A DNA stretch of 64,000 nucleotides, taken from JAUWVG01 sp964633715 (lineage in GTDB: Bacteria > Acidobacteriota > Aminicenantia > Aminicenantales > Aminicenantaceae). The translations under genes and the position numbers were made by a program. Below the pieces are notes generated by a model. It saw only the letters and a program-made list of their open reading frames with translations. It was not told where the DNA came from and did not search any database. Shown piece by piece: positions 35,181-43,753 of the stretch. The stretch lies in assembly GCA_964633715.1 (NCBI GenBank), contig CAZWHQ010000009.1:1-64000 (forward strand), in the 5' to 3' direction. The stretch's first letter is position 1. Every line of letters begins with the position of its first letter.

Positions 35181-36962
35181 ATGGTTGAGACACTTGGTCA
35201 GCTATTTATCAACACCATAAAATCTTTCCCTAAAGATGACTTGATGCTCTATAAGGAAGCGGGACGTTATGTCCCCATTTCTACAGATGATGTGGCGAAA
35301 AGAGTCAAAAACTTTTGTCTGGGCCTAAGGGATCTGGATTTAGAATCCGGAGACAAACTCATCATCCTCTCTGAAAATCGACCTGATTGGGTCATGACTG
35401 ATTTTTCAAATTTGTGTTTGGGAGGAATTACAGTTCCAATCTACACAACACTTGTGCCTGATCAAATTAAGTACATTATCAATAACTCCGATGCAAAAAT
35501 CGTCTGTTTTTCCGATGATGAACAGTGGAACAAACTCAAGATCATCAAAGACTCTCTTCCCAATGTCCAGCACTATATCACTTTCTCTTCAGAAGCTCCT
35601 GATGGTGTTTTAACCAAAGATGAAGTGATGCGCAGGGGAGAGGCCATAGGTAAACAGGATTCAGGCCTATTTGGGCGGCTGGCTAATGCGGTAAAACCGG
35701 ATGATGTGGCCTCGATTATTTATACTTCAGGGACAACGGGAATTCCTAAGGGAGTTATGCTGGCGCATCAGAATTTTGTCAGCAACATTAAATCTGTTTC
35801 GACTGTCATAGAATTTTCAGAGAAGGATACAGTGCTTTCATTTCTCCCCTTATCTCATATTTTTGAGAGGATGGTCACCTTCACCTATCTCTACCGAGGG
35901 TGTTCCATTGCCTATGCAGAGAGCATTGATACTGTCGGAGATAACCTGCCCGAGGTCAAACCTCATATCATGGTCAGCGTGCCGCGTGTTTTTGAGAAGA
36001 TCTATGCAAAAGTCATCGATAACGTGCTGGCCAGTTCTTCTTTAAAACGAAAGATATTCTTCTGGGCTATAAAAGTTGGAAAAGAATATGGAAGACGAAC
36101 TCTTGAAAAACAAGCGATTCCTAAGTTCCTCCAGCGTAAAAGAGCGATTGCAGAAAAACTCGTTTTTTCCAAAGTGATTGAAAAAACAGGTGGAAGAGTC
36201 CGTTTTTTTGTTTCTGGAGGAGCTCCGCTTTCTAAAGATATCGCTGATTTCTTTTATGCGCTTGGATTGGTGGTGTTGGAGGGGTATGGCTTGACAGAAA
36301 CGTCTCCTGTTATTGCTGTTAATACTTTTGAAAATCTGAAGTTTGGCACAGTCGGAAAACCTATCCCTGGAGTCGACGTGAAGATTGAAGAGGATGGCGA
36401 AATTTTATCCAAAGGACCTCATATCATGAAGGGATACTACCGTATGGATGTGGAAACCCAAGAAGCGATAAAGGATGGTTGGTTTTATACAGGAGATATT
36501 GGCCATATCGATGAGGATGGATTTCTGGTTATCACTGACAGAAAAAAAGATATTATTGTCACTTCTGGCGGAAAGAATGTCGCTCCTCAACCCATAGAAA
36601 ATTTATTGAAAACAAATCCCTATATTTCCAATGCTGTGGTGATAGGAGATAGGCGAAAATTTATTTCTGCTCTTATCATTCCGGATTTTGAAAAGCTGGA
36701 AGGTTACGCCAAGTCCAATAACATTTCCTTTTCTGGATTGAACGACCTGATTAAAAATGAAAAAATCACCAGTTTTATCGAGAATGAAATCGACAAAATG
36801 ACAGCTCATTTTTCCTCCTACGAAAAAGTGAAAAAAATCAGGCTCCTCGAAAGAGATTTTGAGATAGAAAAGAATGAATTAACTCCGTCTCTGAAGGTCA
36901 AAAGAAATATAGTTGGAGATAAACATAAGAATATCATAGATGATATGTACACTGAAGATTGA
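35181..36962 (+). CDS. long-chain acyl-CoA synthetase (AMP-forming)
   Basis: A 593-residue ANL-superfamily ligase that adenylates fatty acids and transfers them to CoA. The P-loop-like motif is IIYTSGTTGIPKGVMLAH (about 185-202), and the motif GYGLTETSPVI lies near 370. WFYTGDIGHIDEDGFL with the ribose-binding Asp and DRKKDIIVTSGGKNVAP follow in the C-terminal hinge. Start at ATG 35181 because AAGGAGG (35169-35175) is optimally spaced; ten extra codons upstream are unlikely. The FadD15-like class acts on medium/long chains at the membrane. Stands alone but fits the acyl-CoA metabolism at the left of the window. Confidence 0.95.
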   Translation: MVETLGQLFINTIKSFPKDDLMLYKEAGRYVPISTDDVAKRVKNFCLGLRDLDLESGDKLIILSENRPDWVMTDFSNLCLGGITVPIYTTLVPDQIKYIINNSDAKIVCFSDDEQWNKLKIIKDSLPNVQHYITFSSEAPDGVLTKDEVMRRGEAIGKQDSGLFGRLANAVKPDDVASIIYTSGTTGIPKGVMLAHQNFVSNIKSVSTVIEFSEKDTVLSFLPLSHIFERMVTFTYLYRGCSIAYAESIDTVGDNLPEVKPHIMVSVPRVFEKIYAKVIDNVLASSSLKRKIFFWAIKVGKEYGRRTLEKQAIPKFLQRKRAIAEKLVFSKVIEKTGGRVRFFVSGGAPLSKDIADFFYALGLVVLEGYGLTETSPVIAVNTFENLKFGTVGKPIPGVDVKIEEDGEILSKGPHIMKGYYRMDVETQEAIKDGWFYTGDIGHIDEDGFLVITDRKKDIIVTSGGKNVAPQPIENLLKTNPYISNAVVIGDRRKFISALIIPDFEKLEGYAKSNNISFSGLNDLIKNEKITSFIENEIDKMTAHFSSYEKVKKIRLLERDFEIEKNELTPSLKVKRNIVGDKHKNIIDDMYTED

Positions 36963-36987
36963 TACGTGGTATCGATTTGAGTTGAAG

Positions 36988-37686
36988 TTAGCAGTGAAGG
37001 ATCCTTCCGCAGTTTTCACAGAGGATAATACTGTTTTCAGCTTTTAGTTCGTTGAGGACCTGGGGTCGAACTCTCATGTGGCACTTCGAACAAAACTCTC
37101 CTGTGACCGGTGACAATGCGATCCCACTACACTTGGCTGAAATTTTATTATAAAGAGTGATCTGGTCTGAAGGGATATTGGGAATAAGGGCCTCTTTTTC
37201 CTTTAATAAATTTGTTTTGAGTTCTTCTTGTTCGGACTTTTTTTTGAGCAAAATTTCTTTTTCTTTTGTAAGTTTTGCCTTAGCCTCTTCTGCTTTTCGC
37301 GTTGCTGATTTGATTTCTTCTTCGATGTCATCGGCTTTCAGCATCTCACTAATAATTTCTTCCTCAAGACTGTCTCCTGTTTTTTCCGTTTCTGCTATCT
37401 CATGAAGAAGTGAAGTGTATTCTTTGTTGGTTCTAACATCAGTAAGCTGTCTTTTATATTTTGATATGAGAGCTTTGGAATCCTGGACTTCGGATTCTAC
37501 ATTTCGTCTTCTTTTCTGATTTTCTGCCAGCTTGTCCTCGGCATTAGTGACGATTTGAAAACTGGCTTCTATTTGTTTGTCGATGCTTTTAAGTTTGGAG
37601 GGGACTGCGTTTAAAAAATGAGAGACTTCTATTAATTTTTCATCTATTTTTTGGAGATTTATCAGGTTATTAAATTCGATATCCAC
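36988..37686 (-). CDS. coiled-coil protein with C4-type zinc ribbon
   Basis: A 232-residue protein: a long antiparallel coiled coil (about 10-175, many Glu/Lys/Leu heptads), then a zinc ribbon with CSKCHMRV (about 198) and CENCGRILHC (about 221). This is the CT398-like zinc-ribbon family, widespread in bacteria and of unknown precise function, proposed to bind nucleic acid or flagellar/secretion components in some species. It lies downstream of dnaG-rpoD with a tRNA between, all on the same strand. Confidence 0.87.
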   Translation of the reverse strand: MDIEFNNLINLQKIDEKLIEVSHFLNAVPSKLKSIDKQIEASFQIVTNAEDKLAENQKRRRNVESEVQDSKALISKYKRQLTDVRTNKEYTSLLHEIAETEKTGDSLEEEIISEMLKADDIEEEIKSATRKAEEAKAKLTKEKEILLKKKSEQEELKTNLLKEKEALIPNIPSDQITLYNKISAKCSGIALSPVTGEFCSKCHMRVRPQVLNELKAENSIILCENCGRILHC

Positions 37687-37706
37687 ATCTTTTCCTCAAT
37701 GCTAAA

Positions 37707-37778
37707 TGGGCCTACCAGGATTCGAACCTGGGACCAACCGGTTATGAGCCGGGGGCTCTACCGCTGAGCTATAGGCCC
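37707..37778 (-). tRNA. tRNA with CAT anticodon (Met elongator or Ile2)
   Basis: A 72-nt cloverleaf: acceptor GGGCCTA/TAGGCCC, D arm GCTC...GAGC, loop CTCATAA (anticodon CAT), T arm CCAGG-TTCGAAT-CCTGG, discriminator A, no encoded CCA. The CCGGCTCATAACCGG arm resembles lysidine-modified tRNA-Ile2 genes as much as elongator Met. It lacks the initiator's three-GC anticodon stem signature. Sequence alone does not settle Ile2 versus Met. Confidence 0.92.
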
Positions 37779-37840
37779 TCCTGACACTTATATCAAATCT
37801 GAAAATTCAAGTCAATGAAAGCTAAGCCAGGCCCAATTTC

Positions 37841-39460
37841 TTATTGGTCGTTGGTGAAGGATTTGAGTTTGCGGCTTCGGCTTGGATGTTTGAGTTTTCT
37901 CAGGGCTTTTGCTTCGATCTGTCGGATTCTTTCTCGAGTGACTTTAAATTGCTGTCCAACTTCTTCCAGGGTATGTTCGTTTCCATCTCCCAATCCAAAT
38001 CTCATCTTCAAGACCTTGGCTTCACGTTCTGTGAGTGTTTTTAGGGCCCCGTCAATCTGCTCACGTAAGTTGATGTGTATAACCGTTTCTGGAGGAGAGG
38101 GGAGGACTTTGTCCTCAATAAAGTCACCAAGGTGACTGTCCTCTTCTTCTCCAATTGGGGTTTCGAGAGAGATAGGTTCTTGGGCGATTTTTATGATTTT
38201 CCGGACTTTATTAATAGGTAAATCCATTTTTCTGGATATTTCTTCGCTAGTCGGTTCTCTTCCGATCTCTTGGACAAGACTCCTTGAGACTCTTATGAGT
38301 TTATTGATTGTTTCGATCATATGAACAGGGATCCGAATGGTTCTGGCTTGGTCAGCGATTGCGCGGGTTATGGCTTGACGGATCCACCATGTGGCATAGG
38401 TGGAAAATTTATAGCCTCTTCGATATTCAAACTTATCCACAGCCTTCATAAGTCCCATATTTCCCTCTTGAATGAGATCAAGAAACTGGAGTCCTCTGTT
38501 GCTGTATTTTTTGGCTATAGAAACCACGAGGCGGAGATTGGCTGCGACCAGTTCTTTTTTTGCCTGCTCACTTATTTTCTTTGCTGTTGTAATAGACCTT
38601 AGGATTTTTCGGAGGCCCTGAGAGTCAAGTCCGAGTTCACGTTTGTGGGCTCTCAACGCTGACTTAGTTTCTTTGATTATTTGCTCCGATTCTTTTTTCT
38701 TTTGTTTTTTTGTGCTTTGCTCAAGCTGGATAAGCAGTTCTTCCTTGCGTTCTTCCAGTGCATTGATTTCTTGGAGCCTTTCTCTGAGTTCAATGATAAT
38801 TTTTTCTCTGTAGGCAGGACGGATATTGAGGTCACGGATAATGCTGCTCATCTTGACTATGATACGACCACGGCTTCTTTCATTCCTTTTTAATTTAGGG
38901 ACTTTTTTCAGTTGTATTCCCAAATTTCGAATCTGTTGGATTTGTTCGAGGATGGCTTTTTTCTTCTCGTCAAGCTTCCCTTCAACAATATCATCGTCAC
39001 TTGTTTCAAACATCCTCAGGATGATTTCTTCATCTTCATCCATTTCGTCTTCAATGGCCAAGACTTTATTCAAGACAAGCTGGGTTTTCGAGAGGGATTT
39101 GATGATACTTTTTTCTCCCCTTTCAATTTCACGGGCAATTGCAATTTCCCCTTCCCTTGTAAGAAGGGAGATACTTCCCATTTCTCTTAGGTAAAGCTTT
39201 ACAGGATCGGTTGTCCGTTCCAAACCCTCCAAAGAAACGATATCGCTCTTTCTTCTTTTGGGCTGATTCTTTCTTTGCTTATCCATAATCTTAATGCCGT
39301 ACTTCCCGAGGGTGAGAAGAAAAGCATCAAATTGTTTGCGTTCCTCGCTTTTATCGTTAAAAGCTTTGTCCACTTCATCAAAGAGAAGATAGCCCTGTTT
39401 TCTTCCCTTTGCGATGAGCTGATGAATATCGTCTTTTTCAGTCTTTTTATCGCTTGTCAA
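37841..39460 (-). CDS. rpoD: primary RNA polymerase sigma factor
   Basis: A 539-residue group 1 sigma factor. Region 1.1 (about 1-80), region 1.2 (DPVKLYLREMGSISLL), a charged non-conserved region, then regions 2.1-2.4 (YSNRGLQFLDLIQEGN; FSTYATWWIRQAITRAI), region 3 (IRIPVHMIETINKLI) and region 4 with the helix-turn-helix (LEEVGQQFKVTRERIRQIE). TTG start at 39460 supported by AGGAG seven bases upstream. It lies directly downstream of dnaG in the classic macromolecular-synthesis order; rpsU is not present. It recognises the TTGACA/TATAAT-type promoters seen through the window. Confidence 0.96.
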   Translation of the reverse strand: MTSDKKTEKDDIHQLIAKGRKQGYLLFDEVDKAFNDKSEERKQFDAFLLTLGKYGIKIMDKQRKNQPKRRKSDIVSLEGLERTTDPVKLYLREMGSISLLTREGEIAIAREIERGEKSIIKSLSKTQLVLNKVLAIEDEMDEDEEIILRMFETSDDDIVEGKLDEKKKAILEQIQQIRNLGIQLKKVPKLKRNERSRGRIIVKMSSIIRDLNIRPAYREKIIIELRERLQEINALEERKEELLIQLEQSTKKQKKKESEQIIKETKSALRAHKRELGLDSQGLRKILRSITTAKKISEQAKKELVAANLRLVVSIAKKYSNRGLQFLDLIQEGNMGLMKAVDKFEYRRGYKFSTYATWWIRQAITRAIADQARTIRIPVHMIETINKLIRVSRSLVQEIGREPTSEEISRKMDLPINKVRKIIKIAQEPISLETPIGEEEDSHLGDFIEDKVLPSPPETVIHINLREQIDGALKTLTEREAKVLKMRFGLGDGNEHTLEEVGQQFKVTRERIRQIEAKALRKLKHPSRSRKLKSFTNDQ

Positions 39461-39500
39461 TGTTTACTCCTGACTCTTCCTCTATTTTAACAGAAATGAA

Positions 39501-41234
39501 TTAGTTTCGTTGCGAAATTGTCGACAATTCTTCTGTAATTTCCTGCCTTATCTTTAAAATTGATGCCAATGATTCTGTCTCTCCCTTTTTTTCCATCATG
39601 GCGATTTGAGTATTGAGTTCTTCCCATTTTCTCTTTAAAGAATGTTTTTTTAAGGCTTCTACACAGTCTATCGCCTCTTCAATCGAAGGATCCTGTCCGG
39701 TTTCAACAAGAATTTCTGAGAGTGAACTGAAGAGAGATGGCGTGAGTTTTTCCATAAGCGCGGGAAAATTTACAGGCTTTTTAATTTTAATGACATCCCT
39801 TAAAACCGAGAATATCTCTTCACTCTTTAGACCACGGAAATCCTCGCTCTTTGTCATATCAAACACTTTTGCGGCAATTTGACTGTCTTCGAATATAATC
39901 TGAAGAAGCCTTTTTTCTGCAGGAAGAAAATTGCTCAACTTATGCTGAAAAACTTTTTCAGTTTTTTGCTTGACGATGGATCTGATTATTTTTTCATCGA
40001 TAAAAAGGAGTTCACTGAGATCCTTTATGTAATGACTTTTTAAAATTGGATCGGTTATTTTTTCAATCTCACTGTAGATTGTCCTTATCACCTGCGCGTG
40101 CACTTCCGGTGATTTCATGTCCTTCTTAAATGTGTTGAAATCAACCAGATACTTGAGCGCTGGCCGGCTTTTTTCTTTGAGGGATTCGAATTCACTTGTG
40201 CCATGCTTTTGAATGAAACTGTCCGGATCCGATCCCTTAGGGAGTATCATGATCTTGATTTGGATGCCTTTTTCGAAACAGAGTGATATGGCGCGCAGCG
40301 CGGCCTTTCGTCCGGCTACATCTCCATCAAAACATGCAAAAATCGTGAGATCGAATCGTTTGGCTATACTCACTTGATCAGATGTCAGACTTGTGCCAAG
40401 AGAAGCTACGCAGTTCGTTATTCCTGACTGATAGAGGGATACATAATCTGTATATCCTTCGACAAGAATGATCTCACCCTTATTTCGGATATCTTCTTTA
40501 CTGAAGTTGAAGCCGTACAGCAGTTTTCCCTTGGTGTACTTTGGTGTATCGGGCGAATTGAGATATTTCGGTTCGGCATCAAATAGGGTTCTCCCCCCAA
40601 AGGCTACCACCGTTCCTGTGTCTGTAAAAATAGGGAAAATAACGCGTCCCCGGAATCGGTCGTAGAAACCTTCTTTATTCTGGCGGCGGAGTGCAAGTCC
40701 GGCCTTTTCGAGGAGAGAGGGAGAAACCTTCTTCTCACTGAAATAGTTAATCAAAGAGTCCCAGGAATTGAGTGCATAACCAATTTTTAATTTTTGGATG
40801 ACTTCATCAGAGATTTTTCTCTTGTGAAGGTATTCCAGAGCCTTTTGTCCTTCCTGAGTATTAAAAAGATTCTTCTTGAAAAATCCCAGGGTCAACTCGT
40901 TAATTCTGTCGATATCCTCTTTTAATTGTCTGAATTGAGGTGATAATCTTTTTTGTTCTGGAATTCTAATGTTGTATTTATCGGCTAGATGACGAAGACT
41001 TTCTGGAAAACTGAGATTTTCTTTTTCCATGACCAATGTAAAAATGTCTCCACCGGCTCCACATCCAAAACAGTGATAGAGCTGGCGTTCGATATCAAGA
41101 GTAAAAGATGGAGTTTTTTCAGAATGAAAAGGGCAGAGGCCGATATGGCTCTTTCCTCGCTTGATTATATTTGTGTACTGAGAGGCGATTTCGAGAATAT
41201 TCGCTGCCTGCTTGATTTGATCGATGATTTCCAT
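39501..41234 (-). CDS. dnaG: DNA primase
   Basis: A 577-residue bacterial primase. The CHC2 zinc finger reads GLCPFHSEKTPSF ... HCFGCGAGGD (about 33-65). The RNA-polymerase domain follows with FRGRVIFPI, then TOPRIM ILVEGYTDYVSLYQSG (about 254) and FACFDGDVAGRKAA (about 300). The C-terminal helicase-interaction domain is present. Synthesises RNA primers for replication. Promoter with TTGACA/TATATT lies upstream; rpoD follows 40 nt after the stop. Confidence 0.96.
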   Translation of the reverse strand: MEIIDQIKQAANILEIASQYTNIIKRGKSHIGLCPFHSEKTPSFTLDIERQLYHCFGCGAGGDIFTLVMEKENLSFPESLRHLADKYNIRIPEQKRLSPQFRQLKEDIDRINELTLGFFKKNLFNTQEGQKALEYLHKRKISDEVIQKLKIGYALNSWDSLINYFSEKKVSPSLLEKAGLALRRQNKEGFYDRFRGRVIFPIFTDTGTVVAFGGRTLFDAEPKYLNSPDTPKYTKGKLLYGFNFSKEDIRNKGEIILVEGYTDYVSLYQSGITNCVASLGTSLTSDQVSIAKRFDLTIFACFDGDVAGRKAALRAISLCFEKGIQIKIMILPKGSDPDSFIQKHGTSEFESLKEKSRPALKYLVDFNTFKKDMKSPEVHAQVIRTIYSEIEKITDPILKSHYIKDLSELLFIDEKIIRSIVKQKTEKVFQHKLSNFLPAEKRLLQIIFEDSQIAAKVFDMTKSEDFRGLKSEEIFSVLRDVIKIKKPVNFPALMEKLTPSLFSSLSEILVETGQDPSIEEAIDCVEALKKHSLKRKWEELNTQIAMMEKKGETESLASILKIRQEITEELSTISQRN

Positions 41235-41270
41235 GATTTAGATAAAAGAATAGAAAAATACAACTAATAA

Positions 41271-41299
41271 AATATAGGAGGGAGGCTTCTAATTGTCAA
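41271..41299 (-). promoter_or_regulatory. promoter of dnaG-rpoD
   Basis: Minus-strand TTGACA (41294-41299), exactly 17 nt, TATATT (41271-41276). The start codon of dnaG follows about 35 nt after the -10. Confidence 0.65.
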
Positions 41300-41339
41300 G
41301 TAAACTCTTGATTTATCTATAATTTCCTGCAAACAGATA

Positions 41340-41407
41340 CCTGAATTCTGTAATTTTTATAGAATTCATAAAGATGGCAGAATTCTTTTAAAAACACAGA
41401 ATTCAGG
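41340..41407. repeat. inverted repeat with four GAATTC cores in the dnaG/larB divergent region
   Basis: CCTGAATTCTGT (41340-41351) is the exact inverse of ACAGAATTCAGG (41396-41407). Two further GAATTC copies lie between them (41362 and 41380 area), giving a nested, roughly symmetrical structure of 68 bp. GGGGGACAG-like sequence, common near REP-type elements, follows on the minus strand at its edge. It could be an operator for the divergent pair or a mobile REP-like remnant. Confidence 0.5.
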
Positions 41408-41442
41408 CTACTGTCCCCCACCTATCCAAAATTTTCAAAATG

Positions 41443-41451
41443 TGCTAAAAT
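41443..41451 (+). promoter_or_regulatory. extended -10 box of larB, close to leaderless
   Basis: TGCTAAAAT (TG-N-TAAAAT) ends eight bases before ATG 41460. No Shine-Dalgarno is visible, and no clear -35 is found, as allowed for extended -10 promoters. Confidence 0.33.
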
Positions 41452-41459
41452 GCGACCCT

Positions 41460-42203
41460 ATGAAATCTCAGCTTAAAAGCATATTAGATCAAGTCCAGAA
41501 GGGCCAAATAACCGTCGACGATGGCGTAAAAAAATTAAAGGACTTCCCCTATCAGGATCTTGGATTTGCCAAAGTGGACCACCATCGAGAGTTGAGAAAA
41601 GGATTTCCTGAAATCATATATGGCCTTGGGAAGACCGAGGACCAGATCAAAAAAATAGCCCACGCCATTCTCGATAAAGGAAGCAATCTGCTCATCACCA
41701 AAATAGAAGAATCCGCTTATATGGGTTTAAAAAAGAATCTCCCTCAGCTTACCTACAATGAATTAGCCAAAGCCGCGTTTTTTAAGCAAAAAGAGACCCC
41801 CAGCGGCCGTGGGAAAATCGTTATCGTAACAGCCGGCACCTCAGATATCCCAATTGCTGAAGAGGCTTATGTGACCTGTGAAATCTTGGGCAATACAACG
41901 GAGAAGCTCTATGATGTGGGTGTCGCCGGCATTCACCGCTTATTTGGTGAAATGGATAAATTGAAGATGGCCAAGGTGATTATCACTGTGGCGGGAATGG
42001 AAGGTGCGCTTCCCAGTGTTATTGCAGGATTCACTAATATTCCCATCATTGCCGTGCCAACAAGTGTTGGCTATGGTGCCAGTTTTAAGGGAATGGCAGC
42101 GCTTTTAGCCATGCTTAATTCTTGTCCGGGAGGAGTCGGGGTAGTCAACATAGATAATGGTTTTGGAGCCGCATACCTGGCAAGTCTCATCAATCATCAC
42201 TAG
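41460..42203 (+). CDS. larB: nickel-pincer cofactor biosynthesis carboxylase LarB
   Basis: A 247-residue protein of the AIR-carboxylase-like LarB family, which carboxylates and hydrolyses nicotinic acid adenine dinucleotide as the first step of nickel-pincer nucleotide synthesis. Motifs: VTAGTSDIPIAEEAYVT (about 119-135), GVAGIHRL, VAGMEGALPSVIAG (about 179-192) and the C-terminal VPTSVGYGASFKGMAALLAML. Start at ATG 41460. larC, larE and larA are not adjacent; lpxC follows 18 nt downstream on the same strand. Confidence 0.93.
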   Translation: MKSQLKSILDQVQKGQITVDDGVKKLKDFPYQDLGFAKVDHHRELRKGFPEIIYGLGKTEDQIKKIAHAILDKGSNLLITKIEESAYMGLKKNLPQLTYNELAKAAFFKQKETPSGRGKIVIVTAGTSDIPIAEEAYVTCEILGNTTEKLYDVGVAGIHRLFGEMDKLKMAKVIITVAGMEGALPSVIAGFTNIPIIAVPTSVGYGASFKGMAALLAMLNSCPGGVGVVNIDNGFGAAYLASLINHH

Positions 42204-42221
42204 CTAAATTATCCAGGTTTG

Positions 42222-43061
42222 ATGAGAAAAAGAACATTAAAAAAAGTAAAAGAAATCACTGGTGTGGGAGTCCATTCCGGGGAAAAAATAAATCTAACTC
42301 TCCGGCCGTCTGAAAAAGGATATATTGAATTTATCCGGACAGATCTCGAAGATTTAGCGATAAAAATAGACCCAAGAACAATTGAGGCAAAATTTTCTAC
42401 CGCAGTGAAGGATAAAATCCACTCAATCCAGACCATTGAGCACTTGCTGGCTGTTTTATTTGTGTTTGGCATTGACAGTTTAAAGGTAGAGCTTGATGGA
42501 AATGAAATTCCGATATTGGACGGGAGTGCAGAACCTTTTGTTCGGCTAGTGCAGGATGGTGGAAATCGGGAGCTCTTTGAAAAAAAGAAGAACATCACGG
42601 TCCTTAAGCCGTTTAGCGTCCAAGCAGAAGGAGCATCTATTGTTGTGGAACCCGCTGTCGATTTTCATATCACATATGTTATCGAGTACGATCATCCAGT
42701 TCTGAGGAGGCAGGAGATCGATCTGTCTATCAATACAGATGTGTTTATCAAAGAAATCTCTCCTGCCCGCACTTTTGGATTTCTTAAGGATGTGCCTGCG
42801 ATGAGGTCCTTGGGACTCGCACTGGGAGGATCCTTGGAGAATGCCATCGTTCTTGATGAGCAAAAGGTCATAAATGGTCCCCTTCGTTTTCCAGATGAGT
42901 TTGTCCGGCACAAAGTATTGGATTTTTTAGGGGATCTTTCCCTCCTTGGTAGTTCCATAACCGGACATTTTAGGGCATACAAGGCCGGTCATTCTCTTCA
43001 TCATAAGCTGGTTCTTTTTCTTCTGGATCATCCTGAGTACTGGTCTCTGAATTATTCATAA
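42222..43061 (+). CDS. lpxC: UDP-3-O-acyl-N-acetylglucosamine deacetylase
   Basis: A 279-residue zinc deacetylase committing UDP-acyl-GlcNAc to lipid A synthesis. Zinc ligands: His in SIQTIEHLLAVLF (about 72-84) and the His/Asp pair in RHKVLDFLGDLSLLG (about 226-240). The catalytic His is in AYKAGHSLHHKL (about 253). The N-terminal VGVHSGEKINLTLRP is the substrate loop. Full length. It establishes that the organism makes lipid A and has an outer membrane. Start at ATG 42222. Confidence 0.95.
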   Translation: MRKRTLKKVKEITGVGVHSGEKINLTLRPSEKGYIEFIRTDLEDLAIKIDPRTIEAKFSTAVKDKIHSIQTIEHLLAVLFVFGIDSLKVELDGNEIPILDGSAEPFVRLVQDGGNRELFEKKKNITVLKPFSVQAEGASIVVEPAVDFHITYVIEYDHPVLRRQEIDLSINTDVFIKEISPARTFGFLKDVPAMRSLGLALGGSLENAIVLDEQKVINGPLRFPDEFVRHKVLDFLGDLSLLGSSITGHFRAYKAGHSLHHKLVLFLLDHPEYWSLNYS

Positions 43062-43173
43062 TAACTTCAGACCTGTTACTTCTCTTCAATGATATCAATC
43101 CGCCCATAAACCTCGGTTCGTGAATAATCCTGATCAATTTAGGCCGTATTTGTATCCAAATTGGTGCTTATTC

Positions 43174-43202
43174 TTGTAATCTCTGTATGATTCTGATATA
43201 AA
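43174..43202 (+). promoter_or_regulatory. promoter of the TPR-glmU-glmS operon
   Basis: TTGTAA (43174-43179), 17 nt, TATAAA (43197-43202), with a TGA extended -10. About 38 nt separate it from the GTG start codon. Confidence 0.45.
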
Positions 43203-43240
43203 AGGGGTTAACATAAATTTCAATATAAGGGAGATAAACT

Positions 43241-43753
43241 GTGCCAAGTGAAAAAGAGAAAGCGAGAAAAGACCTGTACCAGAAAGCTTTGACTGCATTT
43301 GAACAGGCTATGAAGGTTTTTCATAAGGGAGATTATGAAAAAGCGTCTAGTTTACTTGGCGTTTTTCTAGAAAAGCATAATTCTGAAAATGAACTTGTCG
43401 ACCGTGCCAAGATGTATCTTAAAATCATTGATGGGCGCAGGAAAAAAGATAAAGGGACTTTAAAATCTTTTGATGATTATTACCAGAATGGAATCCTCAA
43501 AGCCAACGACGGAGAATATGATGAGGCTATAACAATGCTGGCTAAGGCTTCATCTCTAGAACCAAAAGAAGGGAAGGTGTTTTATCTTTTATCTTCCGTG
43601 TATTTAAATATGGACCAGCCAGAGAAATGTTTAGAGCATTTGGAGCGCGCAGTTGCCCTGGACAGTTATTTTGCCATTTTAGCTCAGAATGAAGAAGAAT
43701 TTAGTTCTCTCAAAGAGGACGAAAAATTTAAACTCGTCACAGAATTGGAATGA
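43241..43753 (+). CDS. tetratricopeptide-repeat protein
   Basis: A 170-residue helical protein from a GTG start with AAGGGA upstream. TPR-like pairs are seen at about 12-45 (ALTAFEQAMKVFHKGDYEKA) and 82-145 (GILKANDGEYDEAITMLAKA; FYLLSSVYLNMDQPEKCLEH). The C-terminal EEFSSLKEDEKFKLV is a common end of such proteins. A protein-interaction scaffold; partner unknown. It overlaps glmU by 4 nt (ATGA), so it is coupled to amino-sugar synthesis. Confidence 0.82.
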   Translation: MPSEKEKARKDLYQKALTAFEQAMKVFHKGDYEKASSLLGVFLEKHNSENELVDRAKMYLKIIDGRRKKDKGTLKSFDDYYQNGILKANDGEYDEAITMLAKASSLEPKEGKVFYLLSSVYLNMDQPEKCLEHLERAVALDSYFAILAQNEEEFSSLKEDEKFKLVTELE

